A program made the position numbers and the translations under genes. The notes beneath the pieces were generated by a model. The model did no database searches. It was not told where the DNA came from and worked only from the letters and a program-made list of their open reading frames with translations. DNA of 64,000 nucleotides from Schoenoplectus triqueter (Eukaryota > Streptophyta > Magnoliopsida > Poales > Cyperaceae), in contig CAXKVV010000282.1 in assembly GCA_964058805.1 (NCBI GenBank), positions 310,001-374,000 on the forward strand, in the 5' to 3' direction. Numbering within the stretch: the first letter of the stretch is position 1; each line of letters begins with the position of its first letter. Shown in pieces: positions 10,843-21,955 of the stretch.

Positions 10843-11293
10843 TAGGGGGGTGTTAATTATTGACCCATATGACGAGTTAACCCGACCCGATATGATATGA
10901 TCTAAAAATAAATTAGTCGAGTATGGGTTTAATTTTTTGATCCGAATCGGGTCGGATGAAATTTGGGTCAATCTGACCCGACCTAATTAATTGAGTTTTT
11001 TGAAGTAATTTTTTGATTTAATACTAACTAAATCTTAAATATGTATTAATTATAACTAATTAAGATTAATTATAAATCAATTAATATTTAATTACTTAAA
11101 ATAATATAAAAAATTAAGAAATATTTAATTATTGTACCAGGGTCAGTTGGGGTCGACCTGTAATCCGGTCGGATCGGGTAAGGACCAAAATTTTTTGACC
11201 TGAATGTAATGGGATCGAATTTAGGTCAGAACAAAAAAATAATAAAATAATAATGATCCGATCCAAACCCGACTCGACCCATTGACATCTCTA
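10843..11293. mobile_element. hAT-type MITE with GACCCG subterminal repeats
   Basis: The right end, read inversely, is TAGAGATGTCAATGGGTCGA. The left end is TAGGGGGGTGTTAATTATTG. The interior is rich in GACCCG/GGGTCG words. The 8-bp flanks (TATAATAT and ATATCAAG) do not match, so a target duplication is not supported. The left flank is microsatellite DNA. Confidence 0.5.
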
Positions 11294-11370
11294 ATATCAA
11301 GATTGGTGTGGAGTAATTAGATTGATATTTTGAGCTTTTAATATATGAAATTTATAACTGAAACAAAACG

Positions 11371-11395
11371 TTTTTTATTCGCGAAGCACGTAAGT

Positions 11396-11440
<45 letters not shown>
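11371..11440. repeat. MITE B end fragment plus (TA)n and (GA)n microsatellite
   Basis: TTCGCGAAGCACG at about 11381-11393 repeats half of the MITE B palindrome. It is followed directly by (TA)n and then a (GA)n run ending at 11440. Confidence 0.6.
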
Positions 11441-12161
11441 TAGAGATACCGTGAGCTTAACTCAAAAAACATATCAAATCATTTCAAAATTTTAATTTAT
11501 CATTCTCATTAAATTCTTTATATAAAAATCTCATGGGATGCAAAAATTTGGAGCGTTTTGAGCTTTTTAAGTTGTAGTTTTTAATTTTTGAAAATCATCT
11601 CTAAAAATAATAATAATAATATATTCAATACTTGAACATCATTTTAAAAAATTAAAAACGATGATTTAAAAAGCTCAAAGCACTCCAAATTTTTGCATCC
11701 CACAAGATTTTTTTATATAAAGAATTTAATGAGAGTGAAAAATTCAAATTTGAAGATGATTTGATATATTTTTTGAGTTAAGCTCACGGAAGGCCTCCGT
11801 GAGATTAACTCAAAAAACATATTAAATCATCTCGAAATTTTAATTTATCATTCTCATTAAATTCTTCATATTGAAATATTATGGGGTACAAAAATTTAGG
11901 ATGTTTTGAGTTTTCTAAGTCAATCTTTTTAATTTTTAATAATCGGCTCTAAAAGTAATAATAAAATATTCAATATTTGTACATTATTTTCAAAAATTGA
12001 AAAAATAACTTAAAAAATTCGAAACATCCTAAAATTTTGTACCCCATAAGATTTCAATATGAACAATTTAATGAGTGTGAAAAATCAAAATTTAGAGATG
12101 ATTTGATATATTTTTTGAATTAATCTCACGGAAGGTTTTCGTGAACTTAAGCTCACATACT
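11441..12161. mobile_element. Double unit (D1 and D2) of the ACCGTGA foldback MITE
   Basis: Two foldback units related to copies A and C are joined at about 11794 by the palindrome-like TCACGGAAGGCCTCCGTGA. Unit 1 begins TAGAGATACCGTGAGCTTAA and unit 2 ends TCGTGAACTTAAGCTCACAT before (TA)n. This looks like two insertions back to back, or one internal duplication. Confidence 0.65.
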
Positions 12162-12689
12162 TATATATATATATATATCCACAATCCGAAGAAATATGGG
12201 CAGCAAACAGAGTTTTCTCATGCAGTACTATATACCCATTAATACCATGTAGTACTACTGTCCGACATGATAATATGCCACTAGACAATTTGACAGCGTT
12301 GCTTGTTCAATTTTATTGGCATGTGAAGATCTATGATTAATGAAATATAAAAATATATAATTTCAAGGGTTCTTAATTCCTGACTTAATCCGACAAATCA
12401 AATCATATAGCTGACCCAATTATTTGAGGTCAAATTATAAACAGCTAAAAAGTTTTCATAAGAATCCAAATTTGTGACCCGCATAAACTGATTGCTCCAT
12501 ACAAAAAGAGATGGTGGAATTGTTTCCATTGAAAATTTATAGGAGAACCCCCCCCCCCCCCCTTAACTCTCCTCAACTACAACCCATGAGATTCTTAGCA
12601 TATTTCATTTTTGCCAACTGATTTATCCTCTTTATTTTCTATTTTTGGAATATATTGGTAAATAATTAAGTAAACTGAAGTTATAACAT

Positions 12690-13057
12690 TCATTATATTT
12701 CTCGTAGAATCCGACCCGATCCGAGAAACTCGTTCGACTTATTCTGATCTGATACAATTCAAAATGTGAAATAATCTGACACTGCCGATACCCGACCCGA
12801 CCCAACATAATACGACCCAAAATCCGAAATGACCCAACACTAGATGACCTGATACCCGACATGACTGACCTGATACGACCAAAAACCCAAAATGACCCGA
12901 TACTAGATGACCCAATACCCGACCCGACCTGATATGACCCGTAACTCGAAATGACCCGACACTGGATGACCCGATACCCGACCCGACCTGATACGACCCA
13001 AAACCCGAAATTACCCGATACCCAACCCAACCAGACCTGATACAACCCGATAGTAAA
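12690..13057. repeat. GACCCGA minisatellite, left half
   Basis: About five diverged copies of a roughly 60-bp unit occur here, with ACCCGACCYGATACGACC and GACCCGACACTAGATGACCCG words. The same unit recurs at 14775-15040, on the other side of the solo LTR. I infer a single array, probably the subterminal region of a hAT element, split by that insertion. Confidence 0.65.
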
Positions 13058-13257
13058 AGTTTTCGTAATTGTATTAGAGCTTGAATTAATTATGAAAATA
13101 TTATTTTCAGGCTCCAGCTCACGCTCTTGGAGACTCAGACGTGATATCCGTGGGTCCCGCGCAAATGTCAAATAAATTGAATAATTTAATTATTATTGTG
13201 AATAATAAATTATTTAATTTAAATAATAAAGTTAATATTAATTATAATATTAACTAT

Positions 13258-14520
13258 TGATGGCCCTAGGGTGGATGGTCTTTAAAACTAGAATAATGTA
13301 AGATTACAAAAAACCTAAGGTAGAAATGTATAAACCGATTTGAGGCTTAATGTTCAATTGTAATGGCAGCGAAAAATAATTTAATTCGATTCAATTCTCA
13401 TAAGAATATAGCAATCAAATAAATGAGAGAAAAGAAAAGAAAATATCAAACAAGAACACAAGAATATAACAATCAAATAAATGGGAGAAAATAAAAGAAA
13501 ATATCAAACAAGAACACAAGATGTAACAGAGTTCGGGTTAAAATGTCTACGTCTCAGGAACTCCCAACCTCTAATAATTGAGGTTGAGCTGAAACACTAA
13601 AAAATAATTTTACACTTGTAAAACTTAGTCACTTACATAAAAATGGATTGTCAAGTCTATCGGTAACAAGAGTGACAACACACTCGAAAAGGTAAGTGAC
13701 AACACACTTAAAATAATAAGTGAGTGATAACACACTCAAGAAAGGTGAGCACTACAGCTTAAGAAAAATGAGCACAACAACTCAAAAATTTTACAAGTAG
13801 ATCATGAAGGATCAAGTTGGGAGAATAGAGAGAAGCTAGATTGAGCTTAAACAAGGATTTGACTAATTGAGTGTTTCTATCTCTTGGCTTATATCTCTCA
13901 CTTAGTATATGACTAGTATGCTCTCTAGAGTAATGATTTAGCTAGATGGATCTGTATCTTAATTAATCAGTGAGAGATGTGATCATTTTAAAATAGATCT
14001 TCTGAAATAGATGAAGAAACTATTTTCGGTCTGAACCGTTATAACGATTTGGGAATCGTTATAACGGTTTAGAAAGAATAGTCATTGGATCTTATTGAAC
14101 TAAATCTTTATAACGATTCACTGAACCATTATACATCTCACAAATCGTTATAACGATTACTAAATCGTTACACAACGATACGCTTTGGTTTCTTTGAGAA
14201 CTTTTCCGTCTTATAATATTTTTTAGTATTGAGATGAACCGTTATAACGGTTACTGAACCTTTATAACGATTTACTGGGCAGAAACATTTTCTTTGTTGT
14301 TTAAGCTCAATTTATCTTAATCAATTCAACCCAATTTGAGTCTAACTAAACCTAAGCCTAATGCAGTCTTCATTAAGCTCTTGTATCCCATCATTAGTCT
14401 TGATTATTGTGTATTAATTCATTTGCATTTTAATCCCTATAAAAAACTCAAACAAGACAAATTATAAAATTTAAGGTTATTTTGTAAATCGATAAATTAA
14501 AGAAGATGTTTAGTGCAACA
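13258..14520. mobile_element. Solo LTR, 1,263 bp, with perfect 5-bp target duplication ACTAT
   Basis: The element begins TGATGGCCC and ends TTTAGTGCAACA (TG...CA). It is flanked by ACTAT at 13253-13257 and ACTAT at 14521-14525. No gag-pol coding lies inside, so this is an LTR left after recombination. It contains a 58-bp tandem duplication starting near 13404, an AACAGAGTTCGG motif near 13526, and many CGTTATAACG-like words (about 14040-14270). A related sequence occurs at about 53.9-55.67 kb. The likely sense orientation is the minus strand (start TGTTGCACTAAA), which I infer only by comparison with that relative. Confidence 0.75.
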
Positions 14521-15098
14521 ACTATAATATCTATCAAATATTTTTTTATCAATAATTTAACATATCTTTCAAATAAAATTTATATTGTATGGATGACGAG
14601 AAATTGAGGATTGAGGAGATAAATAAAAAAGAGTTTAATTCAATTGAAATTATGGTGAAACCTGCATGACTCAAACATGCATCACTTAAAAATTTCAATA
14701 TGATCTGATTCATCCGACCTGACTAGATCAGACACATAGATGATGAAATCTAATCCGATCTAGTTCGATATGATTTAAAATCCGAAATAATCTGACATTA
14801 GATGACCCGATAACCAACCTGACTCGACCTGATACGACCCGAAATAACCCGACACTAGATGACCCGATAACCTACCCGGCCCGACTTGATTCGACCAAAA
14901 ACCCGAATGACCCGACACTAGATGACTCGATAACTGACCCGACCCGATCTAATACGATCCGAAACCCGAAACGATCCGACACTAAAAGACCCGATACCCA
15001 ACCCGACCCGGCCTGATCCGTGACCCGAAAATCTTACTGAGTCAAATTGACCCAACTTGATTCGACCCGAACCCGTCCGCCTGATTACCACCTCTAAT
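14521..15098. mobile_element. GACCCGA array, right half, ending in a hAT-type terminus
   Basis: About five units of the same roughly 60-bp repeat as at 12690-13057 occupy 14775-15040. The block ends ...GATTACCACCTCTA near 15098, which reads TAGAGGTGGTAATC inversely, a typical plant hAT end. The matching left terminus was not found near 12.69 kb. Confidence 0.55.
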
Positions 15099-16230
15099 TA
15101 TATATAGTTTCCTTTTTTTTTCCTATGTATTTCTGGCTGGTCACAATCAAATGCTCAATCTTCTGGTGCTCCGTACATAAATTTTTATATCAATATAATC
15201 CAAAGTGTAATTAATTAATCAAGGAATGACGATTCTTATTGGAGTGCAGCATCTCCCTCCCTTTTTATTATTTATTTATTTATTCTGTAAACTAAGAGGG
15301 GCAGAGCAAGTTGGACTGCAGGAGCACATGCGACGAAGCAAGAGACCAAAACCAAGACAACTTCTATATAAAGTGATAATACATTTAAGATGGCTTTTAA
15401 GCTTAGACAGATTAATTTCATTAGGTTTGCCATTATCCGTCGATGTCGAAATCAAATAGCATGTTCAGACAATTTTACACCCATTAATGTAAAACAGTAA
15501 AAATCACAATAACAAAATATTCAATGTAAATACCCGATCCGATAAACACCTATGCATATGCTTAAAAAAAATGCTTGATAAAGATGCAATATAAACTTAG
15601 AAAATGTCAATACTACGTAAGTTTTATCTTAAATATTTGAACACATATACCTGTAGTTACTACCTTAATTAGTCTTTAGACTTTCTGTATTTTCTATTCT
15701 TATCTTTATTAAAATGAGGACTTTTCTGTAGAATTTTAAAATTGAGTGACTTAATTAATACTCATCTCTATCTTAAAAAAATTATAGATTGTTCCAATGC
15801 ACTAAGTTTGTTTGTCTGTGGAATGTATCATTTGATCTGATTTAAGTATATAACTGAGATTTTTTAAATTAAAGATAATGATAAGTAATTTGTCATCAAT
15901 TATTATTAATTAGTGAGTATATTAGTCTAACAAGTAGCTAGCACAAATATTTCCTACTTATTCTTATGTGATCAGATAGTCAACTAGTTAATTAATTAAC
16001 TAATTACTATATTTTTTCCTCGGTGTATTAGTATACATATATTATAAGACAAAACAATTAATAAAAAGTTGCACCCATGTTTTATGCATGTATATTTGAC
16101 ACCTAGTCAACACGTATTTGCTGCACAATAAAAACAAATTAACCCTCAAAGTAAGTAAGTAACGTATATAGGTGGTTGACTGATCTGAATAATACAAATG
16201 CAACATTAATTCAGATATATTAATTTAAGA
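15099..16230. other. Upstream region of the first GT61 gene
   Basis: AT-rich DNA without a recognised gene or repeat end. A short open frame at 15226-15459 has no family features. A GTATATAG word at about 16165 is a possible TATA box for the GT61 gene, but it lies far from the start codon. Confidence 0.4.
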
Positions 16231-16257
16231 TTTGATACTTCGTCACTCGTCGGCACA

Positions 16258-16372
16258 CAGACTCTCTCTCTCTCTTCATAACAGACACCCCCTATCCCCA
16301 CCGCTCTCCCTCTCCTCGCATCTCTCTCTCTCTCTAAACCTTTGCAACTGTGCTGTACGCAAATATCACCCT

Positions 16373-16404
<32 letters not shown>
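16258..16404 (+). repeat. (CT)n-rich tract in the presumed 5' leader of the GT61 gene
   Basis: Several (CT)n runs, the longest at about 16378-16404, precede the start codon at 16439. CT-rich leaders are common in plant genes. An in-frame ATG at 16232 runs through this tract without a stop, so a longer N-terminus is formally possible. Confidence 0.7.
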
Positions 16405-16408
<4 letters not shown>

Positions 16409-16438
16409 CAAGCTAAAAAGAAGAATATATGTAAAAAC

Positions 16439-18599
16439 ATGGGGTACCAAATGAAGCTAGCAAAGAGTATAGGGGAGATCAGTGGTCTCTTAGTTGCCTT
16501 TTTTCTTGTCACTTTGGTGTATTTCTATGCTTCTCCATCGCCAGGCCCCTTCACTAATCAACACTCGTCTGGTAATTAATCTCTAAACTGCAATTTCCTT
16601 GTCATAGTCGACCAGCATACATGCTGATAACCTGATACTTTCAGAAATATTGCACTTGCTCTGTGACTCGATCGTGGAAAGGGTGCATTCCTATTTATTT
16701 TTTGGAATTTAGCAAATTCTCCCATTTCATAAAAAAAATTATGTTTTCAGTGCCTGTCTTCTTAAATTTTAATAATTTTTAATTCTATTTGAGGAAATTC
16801 CGTTATCCTCTGACGTCTGATAAACACTAAATGCCATATGGATACCAAATTATTAATTGATAGAAATCATGGATATTGTCTGTAGCTTGTTCTCCATTAA
16901 CTCTTTGTCAGTATTATTTCTTTTTGCAGTTTTATATTATGGCTTATTCCAAAATTTAATATTTACGTTTGTTTTTTTATCTGGTTGCAGTGGGATTGAA
17001 TGTGCAAACTTCGACTGCACTAAGAAATGATCAGATAAATTCAGAAATTACAGGTATCTGACAACTAGGAAACTTAGATAAGATTTCTGTTCTATTTAGA
17101 ATTCCTAGTTGCAATAGCAGGGAAATAATATGTATGTATACTTTTGTTATTTTTTTGTCAAATAAATTGGGTTGCACGCATGATATTTTAAAGTTTGAAT
17201 TTTGCAAAATATATAGAAATTCTTTGCCACCTTCTCTTTTTGGATTTTGGATCATTAGTTATATATCAAGTTAATAATATTAGAGATGAGAGTACGTTCA
17301 ATCAGTCAACTGGGACTGCTTTCCTGGTTACAATATTCAAATTTCACTATCTTCATGGTGTTCTTTCATTATTTCTTGATATTATATTGTTTTAATTTAT
17401 GTCATCTAGGCACCGTGAGCACGACTTCAAAGACCCCACCGATACTGTCGTGTGACCTGACAAACTATAGATCGTCAGTATGTGAAATCTACACCAACGT
17501 TAGAATCCATGGCAATTCATCTTCCATATATTTCAACTCCACTCAGTCGGACTCGGAAGCAAACAAAACATTGCGAATTCATCCATACACTCGCAGGTTT
17601 GATGGTTCCATTATGAAAGAAGTGCGAGAAGTGACCATAAGTCCCCTACATGCTTCCACCGAGGCCCCTAAATGCGACATAGAACACAATATTACCGCAA
17701 TTGTATTTGCATTGACAGGTTACACCGGAAACTACTTTCATGCCTTCAGTGATGTGCTGCTTCCGTTGTTCATAACTGCCCGGCAATTTGAGGGTGAAGT
17801 TCAAATGCTTATTACCGGCATTCACCCTTGGTTCATTGGAAAATACAAAAAGGTCTTGGACGAATTCTCAAATTATGAAATCATAGATTTCAACAAAGAA
17901 AACAAAGTTCACTGCTATCCCCGTGCAATTGTCGGTCTCTACAGCCACGGTGAACTTATCATAGATCCTTCTATAACTCCGCGTAATTACTCGATGGTAG
18001 ATTTTTCTAGGCTAATGAGAAGGGTCTATTCGCTCAAAAGAGATTCTGCAATAAATCTGGTAGCAGGCAGTAAGAAGAAGCCTAGGCTTTTGATAATAGC
18101 AAGAGGCCATACTCGAAAAATAATTAATGTCGGTGACATTGTTGCCCTGGCAGAGATGTTAGGGTTTGAGGTAGTTGTCAATGAGGCATCTTTTCATACT
18201 AGAGTTGGTGAGTTTGCAAGAATGGTGAACACCTTTGATGTGATGATGGGAGTTCACGGTGCGGGGCTAACCAATGAAGTTTTCCTTCCGACAAATGCAG
18301 TGGTGATTCAGATCGTTCCTTTCGGCAATCTCGAGTGGGTAGCGGAGCATGATTTTGGGGATGCAGCAAGAAATATGATGCTGAGGTACATACAGTACAG
18401 TATAAGTGAAGAAGAGAGCACGTTGATCGATCTCTATCCGAGAGATCATGCAGTGTTTAGAGATCCCAACTCCGTCGGTCGACAAGGATGGGCAACATTC
18501 AGCAAGATTTATCTGAGCCAGCAAAATGTAAAACTAAATACAACAAGATTCAAACCTGTTCTGACAAGTGCATTAGGATTACTTGGATATTGGGTTTGA
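16439..18599 (+). CDS. GT61 family glycosyltransferase (copy A), three exons
   Basis: Model: exons 16439-16571, 16991-17053 and 17410-18599, all junctions GT-AG in phase 1, giving 461 residues. The protein is a predicted Golgi type II membrane enzyme with a short basic N-terminus, a membrane anchor at about residues 14-31, a variable stem and the GT61 domain (DUF563). Visible motifs are GYTGNYFHAFSDVLLPLF, KPRLLIIARGHTRK and HGAGLTN (348-354), followed by a NLEW segment. Family members transfer pentoses or GlcNAc to xylan or glycoproteins. Clade members such as XAT, XYXT and MUCI21 decorate xylan, and the present sequence does not fix donor or acceptor. The start at 16439 is chosen because MGYQMKLAK aligns in role and phase with the paralogue's MGPEVTFLK. 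The paralogue's last two introns are absent here, where the catalytic region is one exon. The gene is convergent with copy B. Confidence 0.9.
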
Positions 18600-18853
18600 A
18601 AAAACATACATATAATATAATTACAAACAGAGCTTTGGCTCTACTGGAATTTTATGTCCATGTTAAGTTACCGATAGGTGTTCTGTGTATAGAACTACCA
18701 AAAGTAAGGATATATATAAATGGCTTTAATTTTAGTTGTCTGTGGACTGTGAGCTTTGGAGTAAGATGATTTCTTTTTTTTTACGTATATAATATAATAA
18801 ATGTGGTCTACTTTCACATCTACAGAACCATAAACTTAGTGTAAATATTTGTT
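18600..18853 (+). other. Presumed 3' untranslated region of GT61 copy A
   Basis: AT-rich sequence follows the TGA with no domain-bearing frame. ATATAATATAATAAATG near 18786 could hold a polyadenylation signal. No precise end can be set. Confidence 0.4.
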
Positions 18854-19241
18854 GAGTGGGGATCCATTGACAATGGATTATTTTGATAACCTTGACAATG
18901 GACCTTTAAATAAATATAAAAAAATCATAAAAATGAAAAAAATTATAAATGTGTTCTTCTACATTTAGATTGATGATCATTCAAATTTCATGCAATTTCA
19001 TTATCGTTTGATAGTTCGTCAAAAAACTGTTAATTTGAAACCGTTGTAAATTATATGAAAATTTAATGGTCTTTGATGAACCGTTAAACGATAATAAAAT
19101 TGCATAAAATTTGAATGACCATCAATCCATAGGTAAAAGAACACATTTATAATTTTTTTTTCATTTTTAAGATTTTTTGTATTCATTTAGAGATCCATTG
19201 TCAAAGTTATTAAAATAACTCATTGTCAGCCGATCTCTTCT
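18854..19241. mobile_element. Foldback MITE F (GGGGATCCATTGACAATGG family)
   Basis: The ends are inverted: GAGTGGGGATCCATTGACAA on the left and GAAGAGATCGGCTGACAATG read from the right. Arms pair through TTATTTTGATAACCTTGACA and the central part around TGATAGTTCGTC / GATGAACCGTTAAACG. A second copy (G) lies at 30.91-31.29 kb. There is no coding sequence and no confident target duplication. Confidence 0.75.
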
Positions 19242-20835
19242 TATATTTGTTTGGTTTTCCAGAGTAAAACATTTCTCTGATTACCAAAATTTTGAACTAG
19301 AAAAATCTTTTTGTGGACTTGGTCCTTAACCTAACAAAAAGAAAAAAGCAGCTGCTACCTCAGGAGAAAAAAAAAAACCAATGCATGTGAATAACAAATC
19401 TTCTATTTGAAATACATCTGTTCGATCCGCTCCTCCAAAGAAAATGTTGATAATCCCAAATTGAACTTATTCCAATTTGGGCTTTGTGCGCAAATATTGT
19501 TAGGCTCTCAATGGATGAATTATATTTTGATTATGCGTGACAATTCATTGGGCCTTGAGAATTTAAATGGGCCCTCTTTGGGACCATATCAGTATCCCAC
19601 TCAAGAATACTGATATAATCTGATATCTGATCCGATCTCGCTTTTGAAAAAAGTTTGCAATGCAGCTCAGCAGCTGTCAATTGCACTATACCAGAAAGTG
19701 TCTACAGATGACAACAATAACCTCAACAAAAAAAATGATGTTGCTTGGTAGGATTTCTACATTCTCTGGTATACTTGTACTACATTTGATGTTTTACAGT
19801 GAGTCCAGTGTAATAATTTAGGAATGAGTCTACAGTATCACATTTTTTTGAGAGAAATTTTTAAACTGATTTGCGTAGCATAATGAAACAAGGAAAATAT
19901 GAAAATAAGCAAATTCACATACTTAAAAAGTAATCTATGATTCAGAATAAAATGATTCATTGCATTTTTCATTTTAAGTTCCACATGATCCAACTGATTA
20001 AATTTCGATCATTTGATCAAAATCATTTTGTTAGTCTATTTTTTTATGATGTACTGAAGCAATTCTCTGATTATTTTAGTATTAGAAACAAAAAATCTTC
20101 CGTGTACCAACCACCGGTAGTAACACTGTCGGGTTTTGGTTAAACGGGTCTAATCCGTCTTTAACAGATCCAACTGTTTTTCCACTATCTATTGGAATTG
20201 GATACAGTCATCGTTTTTTGCGCAGCAACAATATAATTAAAAATGGAAAGAATTTCATTTACTCAAAGAGTCTCGAAAACAAATAAATCATGCCTTAATT
20301 GAAAGTGGAAAGAGTTCCATTTACTCAGAAAATACTCAGAAAAGAACAAATAAATCATGCCTTAGAAACATACAAGAAACACAAATATCTGAGCTCAACA
20401 AATAATTCCTGTATAAAGATTTTATGAGAGAGTTAAAAATTTGGCTTGTTTCTTATTATTTTATGGAAGGACAAATCCTCTGAACTAAAAGAAAAAAAAA
20501 AGGAAGGCAGTGTACTGGTAAATCCAAAGACAAAAAGCCAATGCGTAATCAATTCAATTGATGAAATAAGTTCAATTATTTGCAGTTTCTTATGCTTTTC
20601 ATTCTTCACAAAATGTTAATTGAAGTCTGAAAAGTGCAAGATGACACACCTTTGTTTGAGAAAAAAAAATTGCTCTAGGTCAAACTGGACATATACAATG
20701 ATCACAATTTGTATGGTCTCTCTCTCTCCCTCTCCAAATAAGTATATATTTCTCAGGATGCCACAGTTTTGAGTATTCACATTCCAACAAGAATAAAAGA
20801 ACATAAAAGGAAAAATTGGGGCCATGCTGTACCAG
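19242..20835. other. Spacer between the convergent GT61 genes
   Basis: No supported gene. 20616-20835 is probably the 3' untranslated region of copy B. Two similar AAAGNNTTTCATTTACTCA words near 20247 and 20310 indicate a short local duplication (about 65 bp apart). Confidence 0.5.
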
Positions 20836-21923
20836 TTAAATCCATGGATCCTCTGAATTGAGGTGCTTTAAAGCTTCTATCAGAGTAGGTCTAAACCTAG
20901 TTGTGTTCAACCTCACATCTTGTTTTGCAAGAAAAATTTCATTGATTGCATTCCACCCTTTCCGATGTATGGATTGTGGATCGGTGAAAATTGTGTGATT
21001 TCTTGGGTAGTCATCAATTAAAGAGCTCTCCTCTGGTGAGATGCTATACTGCAAGTACTTCAGCTTCATCTTCTCAACTGGTCTCCTAAAATAGTTCCCT
21101 ACATTTTATTTCATTTGACAATTTATTAACTTATTCATGCGACTGGATCTAGTATAGTGACAAAGAATAAATTGGCCTAATCTACCCCTAATGGTCCTTT
21201 ACCAATTTATTATTAGACAGATGTGATAAGTTTTCAGGATTAGGTGTAGATACTGGATACCATTAACAAAACAAATAAAAACTCACCAACCCACTCGAGG
21301 TTGCCCCAAGGAAGGATTTGTATAAACACTGCATTAACAGGTAAGAATACCATATTACTCAACCCAGCACCGTGCACGCCCATTATCGCATCACATGAGT
21401 TCACATCAAGTGAAACTCGGTCCAATCTATAAGTCGCCTCATGGGCCACCACTTCAAAACCTAATCTCTCAGCTTCACGAACAATATCATCTAGGTTCAG
21501 AAACCTCCTTGTTTTTGCTCTAGCAAAAATCAATAACCTTGGCTTCCTTCCCAGTGTTTTCTGTATAGGGATTTCAGCCGTGTCTCGCTTGAGATCATAA
21601 GCTGTTCGCATAAATCTTGTGAAGTCCGCCAATGTGTATCTTTCGGGGATTCTTTGAGGATCGATATCAAAATCATCATGACTTGTCAGGCCAATGTATG
21701 CTTTCTTGTAGCACCGAACTTCTTCATCACAATCAAAGTTAATAAGATCATATTTTGTAAGGTTCTTGAATACTGGGAGAAACTTGCCAATCCAATAGAT
21801 CTTCAAATCTGTCACAAGAAATAGAACTTCTCCTTGGAACCTCCTAGCAGTTGTAAATAACGGGACCAGAACATCAGTGTAGTCATGGAAGTAGTTCCCA
21901 CTGTACCTGAAATAACACAACAA

Positions 21924-21955
<32 letters not shown>

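Noticed and set aside
12550..12562. Long C runs (also at 39960-39972)
   Set aside because: Homopolymer runs of this kind are common noise in plant intergenic and intronic DNA and may be sequencing-length variable.
12632..13171. A 179-codon minus-strand frame, long for this region
   Set aside because: It spans the GACCCGA minisatellite, whose unit happens to be open on that strand; its Gly/Ser/Arg repeats mirror the DNA unit.
18267..18524. Minus-strand frame of 85 codons
   Set aside because: Shadow of the GT61 copy A catalytic exon.
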